Shown: positions 34,454 through 46,607 of the stretch, piece by piece | Position numbering within the stretch: the first letter of the stretch is position 1 | Layout of the letters: every line of letters starts with the position of its first letter | Made by a program: the position numbers and the translations under genes | Source of the DNA: Vigna angularis | Lineage: Eukaryota; Streptophyta; Magnoliopsida; Fabales; Fabaceae | Assembly (NCBI RefSeq): GCF_016808095.1 | Contig: NC_068970.1 | Span: 37,110,630-37,174,629 of the forward strand | Direction: 5' to 3' | DNA: 64,000 bases | Notes under the pieces: model-generated | Databases searched by the model: none | Told to the model about the DNA's origin: nothing | The model's input: only the letters and a program-made list of their open reading frames with translations

Positions 34454-37032
34454 TGTAACATCCCAAAATACAGTAATAACTATAATTTAGAATTAATTAC
34501 GATTAACAGATAAACAATACAGTCTTACACTAAACAGGGGTTCCAAAAGCCGAACGGCTTAACATACAGAACAAAGATACAAAACAGCATCAAGGACGAA
34601 CGGTTTTACAAAACCAAATAACCGAACGTCCACCATCCAGATTAAAATAATAAAAACTAAACCAACGAGCGCGCTAAGGCTCGGCCTTGACTTCCACATC
34701 TACGAGGCTCGCGTCTTCCAAATTTTCTTCTTCCAGCGCCTCTTCTAGTGGCTCACTTCCATCTGCTCTCATCCACACGGATGATCATCGCGAAGACAAG
34801 ACGAACGTACAAGGACGAGGGACAACACAAGGAAAAACGAAGGGTAAGCTTATGTAATTTAATTCATACATTAACAACATAAAATTTTCATCAATCCAAA
34901 CATACCAAAATAATTCAACATAAATAATCATCCAAAAACTATTACTAGACGGACCGTCCGGACTGTATGAATCTGTGTAGCTACAGGCGTCCTTGCACCC
35001 GAGTGATGTAGTAACTGTATTACACTCAACAGCTGCCACTCGAGGTTAGTCCGTTCTTACGTCGCCCATGTTAACTTATGGACTAAGGACCTCCTGCCGT
35101 TCCCACACATGACCTACCCCCTCTAAGTGAGGATGAGTACTCACGGAACATCAGGATGGACAACCAGCATTAGCATGCCCACAGTCATACTTTACCAAAT
35201 TTCAATAATCATATTCATCCAAACAGGAGTCGTTCCTCCCTGGAACGCTCGTTCAAAATCCATAATCATTCTTACATCTCATATACTGTTCGTTCATTTC
35301 CATTCTTCACTTTAACTTCATTTTTATCTTTCATTACAATTTCATAAAATAACGAGCGTTCAGCCCTCTTCATAACGAGGACGAACGTGAAAGACTGGAC
35401 CGAGAGATTCTCGTTTCAGAACCGAATAAAACTGACACTCCAGGTTTAACGAACGTCATTTTCTATTTGAATCAGTTGAATGAACTGACTCTAGGGAAAT
35501 CAAATCATTACTCAAAGAATAATTTAAGTAGGAAGGCTCTAGGCCGAATCCAAATAAATGAAGACACCTCAAGACGAGTAGAAGACTATACCGAGAATAA
35601 TTTAATTATCTAAACCGACTGCCGGTCAATGACCGAGCGCGGTATACTGATTTATAGAAATTTGGACGAACGCTATTTCCGCCAGTTTGATAATTTATTA
35701 CTAGGACGAACGTTCGGTATAAGACCGAGCGCCGCTCATAACGAACGCTTTGGGTCGAGATCCATCACATTCTTGTACTCATAAATAGAAATAGAAATAA
35801 AGGTAATAAGAGAGGGTGAATATAGAATTTTAAAATGACTAAGTGTCCAATTGTGTTTACAAGCTTCTCAATTCCTCACACAACACTCGGGATGTCTACG
35901 TTGGCCGAACGCTCAAACGTAGCACTAATAAAAGAGGGCGTTCGTCCTCAACTAGGATTCCTTCCGAATGAAAGAATCCACTACCAAATCATTTTCACTG
36001 GAAAACCGAACGGTCAAAGACCGTCCAGTAACGTACGTACAGAATCATAAGGAAAATTTCTTATCATAAACCATGTTATCAAAATTTCAGATTTAACATA
36101 TCAGCTCATACTTTATAACTTCATATCAAAATATCAAATTACAAACTTTATATGACTCACATTAATCATTCATGCATAGCAACCATCAGCATACGTACCA
36201 ACCAATGCACACCATATTCATTCAGTATAACAGCGATCGTTCATACATCATCAATCAGCATTTATCTCATACATTCAATCCATATCAGACGTTCATACAA
36301 CATACAACATCAATTAAATCACAATAAGCTTCCCTTACCTGGATCAGTAGTGAACGTCCTAAACTCAAGATTTTGGGTTCGCCCGCTAGTAGTTTTCTAC
36401 CCTCAAAGGATCACTTAATTCTTCCAACCAGATCTAACCATAAAAACCAAGAAATACTAAGAACTTAACCCTTCATGCAACTAAAATTTGACTTCGCAGG
36501 AAACAGAAGAACGAACGTCTAAAGGGAGAGACTTACCAGTTTCAGACTTCAGATGTAATCGATTCAAACTAAAGCTCACAGCGTTGGGAGTACTTCTATG
36601 GTTTCTGAAATGGAATCGGAGAAAGGTAGAATGAGTTACAGTAGAGAGAAGGAAGAAGGTTTCTAGAGAGAAGATGGAGAAGAAGAAAGATCAGAAATTT
36701 GGAGAAGATGAAGAAGCATGCAGAAGAGTGGGAAGAGAGTTTTTTAGAAAATCATTTTCCCTTCCCTCGTAGGACGAGCGTCCATTCTCCTGCTGCCACT
36801 TGTATTCCACTAACGATTTCGAATGTTCCAAAAATGACACTTGGCAGTTGCATGCAGAGTGGGTGTGAGTGCGTTTTAATGGCACTGAACGTGCGGTGTG
36901 CGTGCATTTAATAGTGGTCAGAGTGTGGGGTTGGGTGCGTTTCTTAAGAAGAAAAAAAATCTAAACAGGGATTTTGGGCATTAAAACGTGATTTGACAGG
37001 TGGAGGCTGGTTTAAATTTTCGAGGCTTTACA
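34454..37032. mobile_element. Solo LTR, 2.58 kb, CGAACG-rich
   Basis: Begins TGTAACATCCC, ends GGCTTTACA and is flanked by identical caccc. Many 'cgaacg' and 'cgttcg' words occur throughout. The minus strand reads as a plausible transcript leader with a donor-like 'gaaactg|gtaagt' near 36535, so the element may be transcribed leftwards. No internal retrotransposon sequence adjoins either side, consistent with a solo LTR. It is not obviously related to the LTRs at 2778 or 8729 beyond the CG-rich words. Confidence 0.85.
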
Positions 37033-37037
37033 CACCC
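37033..37037. repeat. 5-bp TSD (caccc), right
   Basis: Matches 34449-34453. Confidence 0.85.
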
Positions 37038-38412
37038 TATCAAACTTCATCAAATCAATTTCATATATAACTATAAATTTTTTACTTAAATATATTACTT
37101 TTTTCATTAAACCAAACACTTCACTTACTTTTCAGTTTTTCTCCGAATCAATTGTCTACTTTCTCTACTTCCAACTAATGTTTTACTAAGGTGGTTTGTT
37201 TCGAAATCCAGAATTGCATCTAGAACCCGAATTCAGTCTTCACCGGTGTAACTCTTTGTGGAAGTTAGAGTTATAATTTTATTTCTAGAAAGCCAAATTC
37301 CGAGTATGATATTCTTTTTAAAATAGACATTTAACTAAGAAAAAATTACTTAAATTTCTAAACAAATAACTTAAGAATTTTTTTTGAAATAATTAATTTA
37401 CTAATTTTGTTATATAAACTTTTTTCAAAATTAATCAGTGAAGATTAATGAAAAAATGTCGATATTTGAAATATCTATTTTGTTAGATATAATTAATATA
37501 AATATATATCCTTAGGAACAAAACAAACATACTATTAAGAGTTATGTCATAAAGGCTTATTTCTTTCAATTACTTCTTTTATAATATAAATTTCACAAAT
37601 CTGGTAGTTGAATATTTCAATATTATTTTGATGATTATTGATAATATATATTTTGTACAAATATTTATATATTTACTATCCAGTAATGGCATATTGTTGG
37701 TTACTCTTATTTATTTAATTTTGTTTATTAAAAATAAAATAGGTTAATTAGTAATAATAATTTTAATTTTGCACTTTTAACTCATTTAATCTTTATATAT
37801 TGTTCCAGTCATAATTTTTTTTATAAACATAATTTTTTGCTTATTTGTAACGATCCTAATTAACAGATATTATATTACTAATTACATGATTATGTAAAAT
37901 AGTAATAATCAATAACATTAAACTTTCTAATATACAAATATCTACATTGTATTTAAAACTTTTCCAATCTAAGTATAACCAAGAAGTTCTATCACCAAAC
38001 ATACATGTCATTTACATTTTTCACAACTTAATTTAAGACATAACTCCATAGCATAGTATTGCTCCTCATTGTCATTTACAAGAATATTAAAGTGATCCTC
38101 TTTATTCATGTATAATACATATGCAATCATAACAGGCGATAAAACACCACAAAAGACAAAAAAAAAAAAGGTAAACTAGTAAAGATTTTCAATACTACTT
38201 GCAACAATACTATCATAAGGGATTTAATAAGACAAATCAATGTCTATTTGATAATACCACCATCATAACACACACATATAAACTTTAACTCTAAAGTCCA
38301 GTGTATTGAGTAACTCAAAAACTCTCTCTATCTTGACTCTTGAAAGCTAAAAGTATAAGTTTGGATATTAGGATCAACAATCCAATCATGAGCATGACAA
38401 AGGTAAACTTCT
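37038..38412. other. AT-rich intergenic sequence
   Basis: No gene found. From about 37846 ('tgtaacgatcc') the sequence vaguely resembles the start of the solo LTR at 34454, but no matching end was located. Confidence 0.4.
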
Positions 38413-38415
38413 ATA

Positions 38416-39485
38416 CACTACAAAAAAAACAATTATTACCGACGACCAAAATCAGTTGAAAATCTCTAAAATCCGTCGGTAATTTCATTTTTTCGACGAC
38501 TTACCGACGAAGTTTGGTCCGTCGATAATAACGTTGTCGATAATATTTATCGACGGATTATAAAATTCGTTGATAATTACCGAAGGAAAAAGCCGTCGGT
38601 AAGTTCGTCGGTAAATATCTCGATCTGGTTCATCTTCTTCCTCTTTTCCCTTCTTCGGTTTCCTCAAATTTTAATTTTTTTTTATCAAACTTTCTTCATT
38701 TCTAAATCAAAACAACAATCCAATTCATTCCAAACCAAAATCAAAGGCTCTACTTAGGTTCTCCAATTGTTTTAGAAACCCTAAAATTGGGAAAAATTCC
38801 CAATTAGTTTTTGAGCATCCTGACGACAGCACTACTCCGCATGGTTCTCCGACGGCAGTGGTTCTCCCACGCAGTGGTGGCGTTCTCTCATGGCAACGGT
38901 GGCGCTCCCCAACGACAATAGTGGCGCTCTCCAACGGCAGCGGTGTCGCTCTCCAACGACAACAGTGGCGCTTCGCGTGGTCCTCCCATGGTAGCGGTGG
39001 CGTTCTCCCACGACAGCGGTGGCGCTCTCCAACGGCAGCAGTGGCACTCTCCAACGGCAGTGGTGGTAGTGTGGGAAGATGGTTGCACGAGAGAGAAAAA
39101 TGGTTGCAGAGAAGGTGAGAAATGGTCTTGAGATGAGATGAAAGAAAAAATGACGAAAGTGTTTTGAGATAGAAAAATATAGTCTTCTTCGCGCAGAGAG
39201 AGAAAAAATGGGCGGGAATTTTGTCGCTCTTTTTACCGACGGATCTTGGCCGTCGGTAACTAAAATATGTATTATCGAAGGATTTACTGACGGATTTTGT
39301 CCGTCGATAATTACCGAAGACTTTACCGACAGATTTTTTTCGTCGATAATTACCAAAAGACAAATATTCGTCGGTAATTACATTTTTTACATCCATCGAT
39401 AAACTTCGTCGGTAAAGCTTCATTTACCGACGGAAATAATTCCGTCGGTGAAATTCTGTCAGTAATTCCAGGTATTTTTGTAGTG
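38416..39485. mobile_element. Non-autonomous CACTA element (1.07 kb), CCGTCGGTAA subterminal family
   Basis: TIR CACTACAAAAA at both ends; TSD 'ata' at 38413-38415 and 39486-39488. The arms are full of 'ccgtcggtaa', 'ttaccgacgg' and 'cgtcgataat' words in both orientations (38430-38620 and 39230-39470). The core has a leader-like stretch and a minisatellite. Long open frames on both strands through the minisatellite are repeat artefacts. No transposase. Confidence 0.92.
38836..39070. repeat. Minisatellite of about 20-24-bp units inside the CACTA element
   Basis: Imperfect tandem units reading like 'gtggcgctctccaacggcag', about ten copies. Confidence 0.85.
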
Positions 39486-39488
39486 ATA

Positions 39489-41342
39489 CGTACGAGATCT
39501 AGTGCTTTTTCATATGAAACTCTAAAGTAATACAAACCTTCTTTGGCTCTTACCACTAGATATCACCTTCTACTTGAATTTTATACTAGATAAACCAAGA
39601 TAGTCTCCACACGGAATCCCTATCGATACACCACCTAATCACCACACCTCATCAAGGTTATACTCCCTCCATAGAAGCCATTACAAACACATCCTTCACC
39701 AAAAAAGAAAAAAACTCATATTCGAATTAATTAAAAACACACTAAAACCAAATATACTTCTCTTGAACTCCTTGTTAGCGAGATCTACTCTTGCCCAACG
39801 AAAATATCATAGGGGCTTGTTGGAACAAAAATTCCAAGGCATGCCTAGCGCCACCATTCTTCTGCCATATGATCACAACAATGTTGATATAGGGCACCTA
39901 GCGTGGCTGCCTTGACACTCTCTAAATGAGCTTTCGCCCGACGAGACTACTCTAACCCAACAACCTCCTATGTACATCCAATGGTTGTTGGTTGACGCTT
40001 GACATTAGAGCCCCTAGAGCTCTTTGTGATCCATTTTTTGAATAACGCCCAACGGTATTCACGTGGCGTCCAATGCTTCAATCCCTAGAGCTCTATGGAA
40101 TCCATATTTATGGTGGCGCTTGATGCTTCAGTGATTTTACCCAACGTTATAACAAATATATAACAATTTTAATATGTTTAAAACTTCTTCATTGGGTATA
40201 TCTAAGTCATTTCAAGACTTTCCTATGCCATAAAGGTTCCTTCCTTTTCAAAAATGTCTCAAATTCACCAAATGCACCAATTTGAAACACACTAAACACA
40301 AACCATCCATTTTACACAGTCCTATTTTTTTTTAAAAGTTGCACCCCAAATACCTAATTTAACACAAATAAAAATAATTCAATAAGACAACCAAATAATC
40401 ATGCCATCAAAGTTCAATTCTCTGTTTATTTCACAACTTTCCTCGTCATCAACCTTAAATAAAGGAGATCAAATCATCCATTCTAGTAGGATAAGCAAAG
40501 TATAACATGCAAAAAAATCAATCAAACTTTAATCTTATCACATGCATCTCAATATTAATATAACCTTAAAATTATTATATTTTAGAATCGTTACTAGCTT
40601 CTCTTACCTGGTCAAAGCTAAAATTCTATTACCCACTAACTACTGTAAACTAAAGACCTATTGCAACATACGTAAACAAAGCCAAAATTTAGTATGAGAC
40701 AAATTAAGTTAAGATAATCACGTTTCTCAATTGCCCCTATTAAGATGAATGACTAAAACATTAAAAAAGTTAATGAAGAAGGATTAAATAAAATAAATAA
40801 AAACTTACTCTATTTGAAATTCAATCGGTTTAAAACACTCCTTCTTTTTCCATCTACTTTAGTGTGTTCTCAGTTTGTGAAATAGATTAAAATACTGGAA
40901 GAAATGATTAAGGGAGAAATTGGATGGAAAAGAAGTGGGGGATAAGAGGTGCATGTTAATTCTCACATTTTTTCTCTCTTGCGTTTCTATCTTCTACTTT
41001 TAATACTATTATAATATATTATAATAACCCTCTCTCTCTCTTCCTTCGTATATTATATTTGGACTCCTTTGCTATATTTTTATAATTTTTAGAAGTTAAC
41101 GTAGATTTGTTGAAAATTTGCACAAAAAAGATTAATTTTTCTTGTTTTATTTTATACATTTTTAATTGGACTTCTAGTCCTTATTAGAATCCATGTTAGG
41201 ACCATAACTTTTTCAAGTTTACAAGATTAAGATTTACGTCCCGAGCCTATTTGAGGCCTAATTCTGCTTAAAATAACACAGATAAATCTATCAATAGCAC
41301 TTGTTTTAGGATTTTAGTTTTACAGTTTTCTATCTATTCATT
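39489..41342. other. Retrotransposon-like debris, no gene
   Basis: 39780-40150 has repeated 'ccctagagctct' and 'gcccaacg' or 'gcgtccaatgct' words that resemble the GC-rich spacers of the gypsy LTRs above. The rest is AT-rich. 'cttctcttacctggtcaaagc' near 40600 echoes 'cttcccttacctggatcag' in the solo LTR at about 36330. The ends cannot be defined. Confidence 0.35.
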
Positions 41343-42492
41343 CACTAGTACAAAATAAATTTTTTAAATCATTTATTTTTAGCTTTTTAAATCTGTTTTA
41401 GAACAGACCTAGATTCGGCAGACTTAAATTTTAAGTCTGTTATTAAGTAACAGACTTAAATTTTAAATCTGTTATGAATTAACAGACTTAGACTTTCCAT
41501 CAAAAATTACAAATTCAATCATATAATCCATTGGCACCTCTCCAACAAATTAACAAATCATAATTAATGACCACAAAATTAATCTTTCACAAGTTCTCAT
41601 ACACAATAAAAATAAAAATAAATATAATATAACATAAATATATATTCATAACCAATCTCTCTTCCGATTCATCTTCACACTCAAACAAATACAAAGAACC
41701 CATCAATTCAATCAAATTCTTTACACAACATAAACAAATCAAATACTGAGAAGTGAAATTAAAATCATAAGAAACGCTAAAACCCTAAAATTTCTTAACC
41801 GTAAAAGACAGCGGCAAGACGCGACGGCGGCAGCGGCAAGACGCGACGACGGCAGTTGCAAGACGTGACGACGACAACGGCAAGACGTGATGGCGACAGC
41901 GGTAATAGGCGATGGCGGCAGCGGCAAGACGTGATGGCGGCAGCGATAGCGGCAAGACGCGATTGCGACAACGGCAAGCCGCGACGACGACAATGTGGGA
42001 AGGGACGGCAAGACACGGCCTGCGAGGCAGTGGCTACAACACCCACACCCTTGGACGCAGAGGAGGGAGATCTAGCAAGGGGAGATCTCACATGCAGAGG
42101 CTACGACACAACTTGTTGGGGTTGGACATGAGCAAAAATGAAGAGAGAATGAAGAAAGAAGTGTTTTGTGCTTTGAGTAGAAGAAAGAGAACCAATGTTA
42201 AGAATAATTTGGGAATTAGGTTAAAGAATTTAGGTCTGATAGAATTTAGGTCTTTTCATTTTTTAATAGACTTAAAATATTAATTTAAGTCTGTCAAAAG
42301 GCTCAACAAATGCAAAATTTAAGTCTGTTTGTATTCCAACAGACTTAAAATAAAAATTTAAGTCTGTTATGATATTACCAGATTTAAAATATGAACTTTT
42401 ATTTACCAAAATGCCACCGCATATTTACTAAGTCTATTATTTCAAGAACATACTTAAATGTAGAAACTTAAAAAGATGTTTTTGTACTAGTG
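41343..42492. mobile_element. Non-autonomous CACTA element (1.15 kb), AAGTCTGTT subterminal family
   Basis: TIR CACTAGTACAAAA at both ends; TSD 'att' at 41340-41342 and 42493-42495. The arms carry 'cagacttaaa' and 'tttaagtctgtt' repeats in both orientations (41400-41490 and 42265-42470). The core contains a minisatellite and a short leader-like segment ending near 42180. No transposase. Confidence 0.93.
41813..42000. repeat. Minisatellite inside the CACTA element
   Basis: Tandem units of roughly 21-24 bp close to 'gcggcaagacgcgacgacgg', about eight copies. The Arg/Ala/Ser-rich open frames over it on both strands are artefacts. Confidence 0.85.
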
Positions 42493-42837
42493 ATTTTTTC
42501 TCTTTCATATTCTTAGATTTAGTTATTTCTTAATGGGAAATTAAATATCTGAGGATCATTTCTTAAAATCAACGTTAAACAATACAAATTGAATTTTGCA
42601 TTGGCTGTTGTCAGATTTGATTTGGTTCTTCTCTTACCTAATTTTGATTTTGTTCTTTATGATATCAAATTATGTTTATGAAATTAGAATTTAAATTAGG
42701 AAGTTGAATGTTAATTTGATAATTGAATACAAATTTGATAATATTGAGATTTAATTCACCTATATTGATTAGTTAATTCATTGATTCTGTTAATCGTTCA
42801 TCTAATATTTAAAGTACTATGATTTTCAGATTGTTTG

Positions 42838-43113
42838 TGATAGCAATTCAGGCCCAAATGAAGAAACCAACACTATCAACCAGGCAAGTGCAGTAGCTGA
42901 TCCAATGATGTCAACAAGGGTTCGCAAGATGCCAATATATTTAGCTGATTTCAAGCTTTGAAGTGGGGGTATGAGTGAGGAAATATTTTTGTATGACGTG
43001 TCAAGATCTTAGTGGGTTTGTTATTAACCATGCTTCTGTTATATAAGTGTTGATATGGTATGAATGGAATAATAAAGAAATTTTCCTCTTTTCTTTGTCA
43101 CCAATTCTGCAGG
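42838..43113 (+). mobile_element. 3' end of a retrotransposon with PPT and LTR piece
   Basis: The plus strand encodes 'STRVRKMPIYLADFKL' and a stop, typical of the last residues of a plant copia polyprotein. A polypurine 'aagtgggggtatgag' at 42960-42976 and a short LTR-like stretch follow, up to about 'aattctgca'. It is cut off by the next, opposite-strand element. Confidence 0.6.
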
Positions 43114-43134
43114 AGGATCCTTGACCTCGAATCA

Positions 43135-43733
43135 AGGCTTTTTAATCTATCAATTTGGTTATTTCGATGAGAGTATTTGTGTAAGAGGGTGGCTATTTGA
43201 GGAATAGGATGACTAGGGGCGATTTGTGTGTTAGGTAAAATTGGGGAAGGTGTAGTAGGTAGTATAAGAATGTGAAAGAATCCTGTTGCACCATGTGTTT
43301 GTAGGATACGTTTAACCTGTTGAGCCGAAATGTCACTGGGCTTTGGGGGGGCGTCAACTTTGAACTCCATAAATTTCCCATCCTTAATAAACTTCGTAGT
43401 GAGTTGGGAATAATCAGTAACAATAGGACCCAAATCTTTGAGCCATTGGATGCCAAGGACAACATCAGCACCGCTGATGGGGAGTACGTGGAGATCCACC
43501 ATAAACTTATGACGCTGCATTTTTAATTCCACCCCTGGACAAATGCTATGGCATTCAATTTCGCTACCATTTCCAACCATTACTCGCAATGTGTTAGCGG
43601 GCTGACTATCCAAGTTCAAGAAATGCGCCACTCTGTCTTGGATAAAGTTGTGAGTACTTCCCCCATCTACCAAAATAGTAATGGGCTGGTTAGAAATGTG
43701 GCCCATTATGCGAAGAGCCTCAGGGGCTGGCAA
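43135..43733 (-). pseudogene. Ty3/gypsy aspartic protease fragment
   Basis: The minus-strand frame contains 'ITILVDGGSTHNFIQDRVA' and 'DLHVLPISGADVVLGIQWL'. These are the active-site (DGGS) and flap/second-half motifs of the gypsy RVP_2 / Asp_protease_2 domain between gag and RT in chromovirus-type elements. The ensuing RT is missing: the frame runs about 70 residues past the protease and then into the neighbouring, opposite-strand LTR. Upstream gag is also absent beyond about 43740. No LTR could be paired. Confidence 0.8.
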
Positions 43734-44066
43734 TCTAGGTAAAGCGTTGAAACTTATTTGGGCTTCACTCTGGCCCAGATCGATTAAATTGTGTATATAA
43801 TATGTTAAATTTCTTCATATTTAAGTACATGCTTAATAGGGGCAAAAAAGTTGTGTAATAATCGATTAAAACAAGTTGTTATGCCAACATGTGTTTGTTG
43901 AGTGCATTAATATGTTTGGAATGGAAAATAATTTGATATTTTGCTTAAGTATGGAACTTAACCAATTACATAAGTTTCATAATCGGTTAAAATGTTTGTC
44001 TTGGGAAATTCATTTTCATTTAAAGTCATAACTGCCTATAACAATCATATAATTGGTTGTTGACTT
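43734..44066. other. Short intergenic sequence
   Basis: AT-rich, with 'aatcggttaaaatg' and 'ataattggttgtt' words resembling fragments of legume retroelement leaders. No gene. Confidence 0.35.
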
Positions 44067-45178
44067 CACTACTACAAAAAAGTACATAGATAGTGCTTTT
44101 TTTTCATCATAGATAGCGCTTTTTAAGCGCTATCTATGCGTGCGCTATCTATTAATAGATAACGCTTCTAAAGAATTGATAGCGTGCGCTATCTATTAAT
44201 AGATAACGCTATCAGCAACAATTGATAGCGTTTTTTTAAAGAAGTGCTATCTATTCTCAGCCACCAATAGATAGCGCTTCTTTAAAGAAGTACTATCTAT
44301 TGGTTCAAATTTTTTTTTTAAAAAAATAATTTTAGAATAAAATATAAAATATTGGTTCTATTATGTACAAATCCACATTATATATTGGTTCTATTATATA
44401 CAAAAAAATGTAAAATATTGAGAAAAATATGACAATTGTCTAAAAAATAATGTTCATTAATATAAATAAAAATTATTGGTACACTAATATTTCAAAATTT
44501 AATCGTTAAGTCGTCTACGGTCATGACATAACATTGCTTTATAGGATAATATATACAACCATAACATATATATCCTATCAATACTTATAAGCATGTACAT
44601 CACCCTAACATAACCTATAAGCATTTACTAATTACATGTAAACACCAATTTTCTCTAACTTCAATGATTTGACTTTCATGATATTGTTGACATCTACAAC
44701 TAGAAAAATATTGCAAGAAAGAAAAATAATATAGAATTAGTTAATTAAATATTACTACAAATTAATTAGGACGATAAAGATAACTTACATCAGTTGGAAT
44801 TGTTCCTCCTTCACAGTATGTAATAATTTCCTTCATATATTGACACACGTAATACCCACAATCATTGTCGTTGGGTTGTCTTGGGCACTAGAATTCCAAA
44901 ATTAAAAAACATTTTTATAATTTGAACATAAAAAAGAACCAAAATTCTAGTATACTCCAAACGGGTTCAGTGCATAATAACAAATAACTATACACCATAT
45001 ACAAATTTAAACTCTTAATAAAACGTTATGCTTTCATAACAACCATATACTCCTCCAACCAGTTTCACAATAATACATGTTATTTAACTAACCATTACCA
45101 TGCAACAAGGAAATAAGTCTTCAACCATTCAAGAATACAAGTTATTCACCTAACCGGTACAATACAAGCAACCATAAT

Positions 45179-46114
45179 CACTAATACAAAAATAGCATAT
45201 AACGTCACGCGTTCAACGTCCAACCACTGAATAGCCAACGTTAAGAATGAGCGGTGACATTTTTGTAAATAAAAATGTAATTATTAAACGTCGTTTAGAA
45301 TTGCAATTCAACGTAAAATGATATAAAACGTCGAATGCCCTTTAAATTCGACGTAAAAAGGTTAGTGAAGTCAATAAAATTTTGAGCGGGAGATTGAAAA
45401 TTCATTCACTTTATCTTAGCGCGCGACACCCTCTGCTATTCTCAAACTTTTCTCGAACGAAGTTTGACGAGCATCACATGTAATCTTTCTTTTATTTGAT
45501 ACAAATGCATGTTAATTAACTACTTTATGTATGATTTTTGTTTGTTTTAACCGATTATTTTCGTGCTCTTTTCCTTCATAGACACATTTTGTTTTCTCTC
45601 TCACTGGTAACGAAACTTTATTCCGATGAACCCACCTTTTGAAGGTTAGTTTTCGTTTTCGTTTTGAAGTACTTATGTGTTGAACTTGTTTGTTGTTTTT
45701 TGTGTTGAACTTGTTTGTTGCTGTTGTTTGGTTGAACTTGTTTGTTGTTGTTGGATTGAATTTGTTTGTTGTTGGTTATTATTGTTTGTTGTTGATACTA
45801 CACTACACGTTCATAGTTCATGCTTTATAAAATACCAAAAACTGAAATTTGTTGTTTTTCTGCTTTTCAAGTTTTGTAGAGTTGTAAAAAATGATCACAA
45901 TTAATTAAGAAAAACAAAAAAAAATTATTAACGTCGAATATTGACAAAATTCGACGTTAACATTAACGTCGTATAATGAGAAAATTCGACGTTAATTTAA
46001 CGTCGAATGTTTTAAATTCAACGTCAATTTAACGTCTCCTGATATAACTTTGTTCGCGAATTCGCCGTTAAAAGCCCAAAATATTTGACGTTGTACACGA
46101 TTTTTGTATTAGTG
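45179..46114. mobile_element. Nested non-autonomous CACTA element (936 bp), AACGTCGAAT subterminal family
   Basis: TIR CACTAATACAAAAAT at both ends (15 bp); TSD 'aat' at 45176-45178 and 46115-46117. The arms carry 'aacgtcgaat', 'attcgacgttaa' and related words. The core has a leader-like segment with an ATG (near 45627) reading MNPPFEG up to a donor-like 'g|gttagt', then a GTT-rich repeat. It lies between two Ulp1 exons of the older CACTA. Confidence 0.95.
45677..45800. repeat. Tandem TTGTTTGTTG-type repeat
   Basis: Imperfect copies of 'gttgaacttgtttgttgttg'. The Cys/Val-rich frame is an artefact. Confidence 0.85.
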
Positions 46115-46607
46115 AATGTGAACTAAAAGGTCACATGAGGTCATTCAACAATTTAATTATCACAATCAAGACTATACTACATAAAACATACTAGAGTAAT
46201 GTACCTTAATTGTTGTCCACTTGATATTGTTTGACTTAGACTTTGAAACCATGTTTCTTGTTTGAGCTCGATAGGTTTGTATAACCCTAGTGAATAAATA
46301 AAATTAAAGCATGTATAAGTAAAAACAATACAACTAAAAGTATACGAATATGTCAAGTAAAAGTATAAACATGTATATTCTTACATGTCAAACAATTTCT
46401 TCAAATATTGTCTCTTATTAATGTCTACCGCTACTGGGTTAAGATAATGAATTATCTCCAGTTTAAGATTGATTCCCAGCAAGACCCAATGTTGGCTACA
46501 ATTTGAAATGAATCAACAAAATTAGAATTCGTACATCTAACTTTGAAAATAATACATTGTTGATAAAGTTGTAAAGTAAAGTATTACCCGATATTAATAG
46601 GTGCAAC

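Noticed and set aside
38725..39423. A 232-codon minus-strand frame at 39 kb
   Set aside because: It runs through subterminal hairpins and a minisatellite of a non-autonomous CACTA element. Equally long frames exist in other phases and no domain is present.
37846..41240. Possible second LTR related to the solo LTR at 34454
   Set aside because: The start 'tgtaacgatcc' and a few internal words are similar, but no matching CA end or TSD was found.
41739..42283. Arg/Ala-rich frames on both strands at 42 kb
   Set aside because: Products of the 'gcaagacgcgacgacgg' minisatellite.
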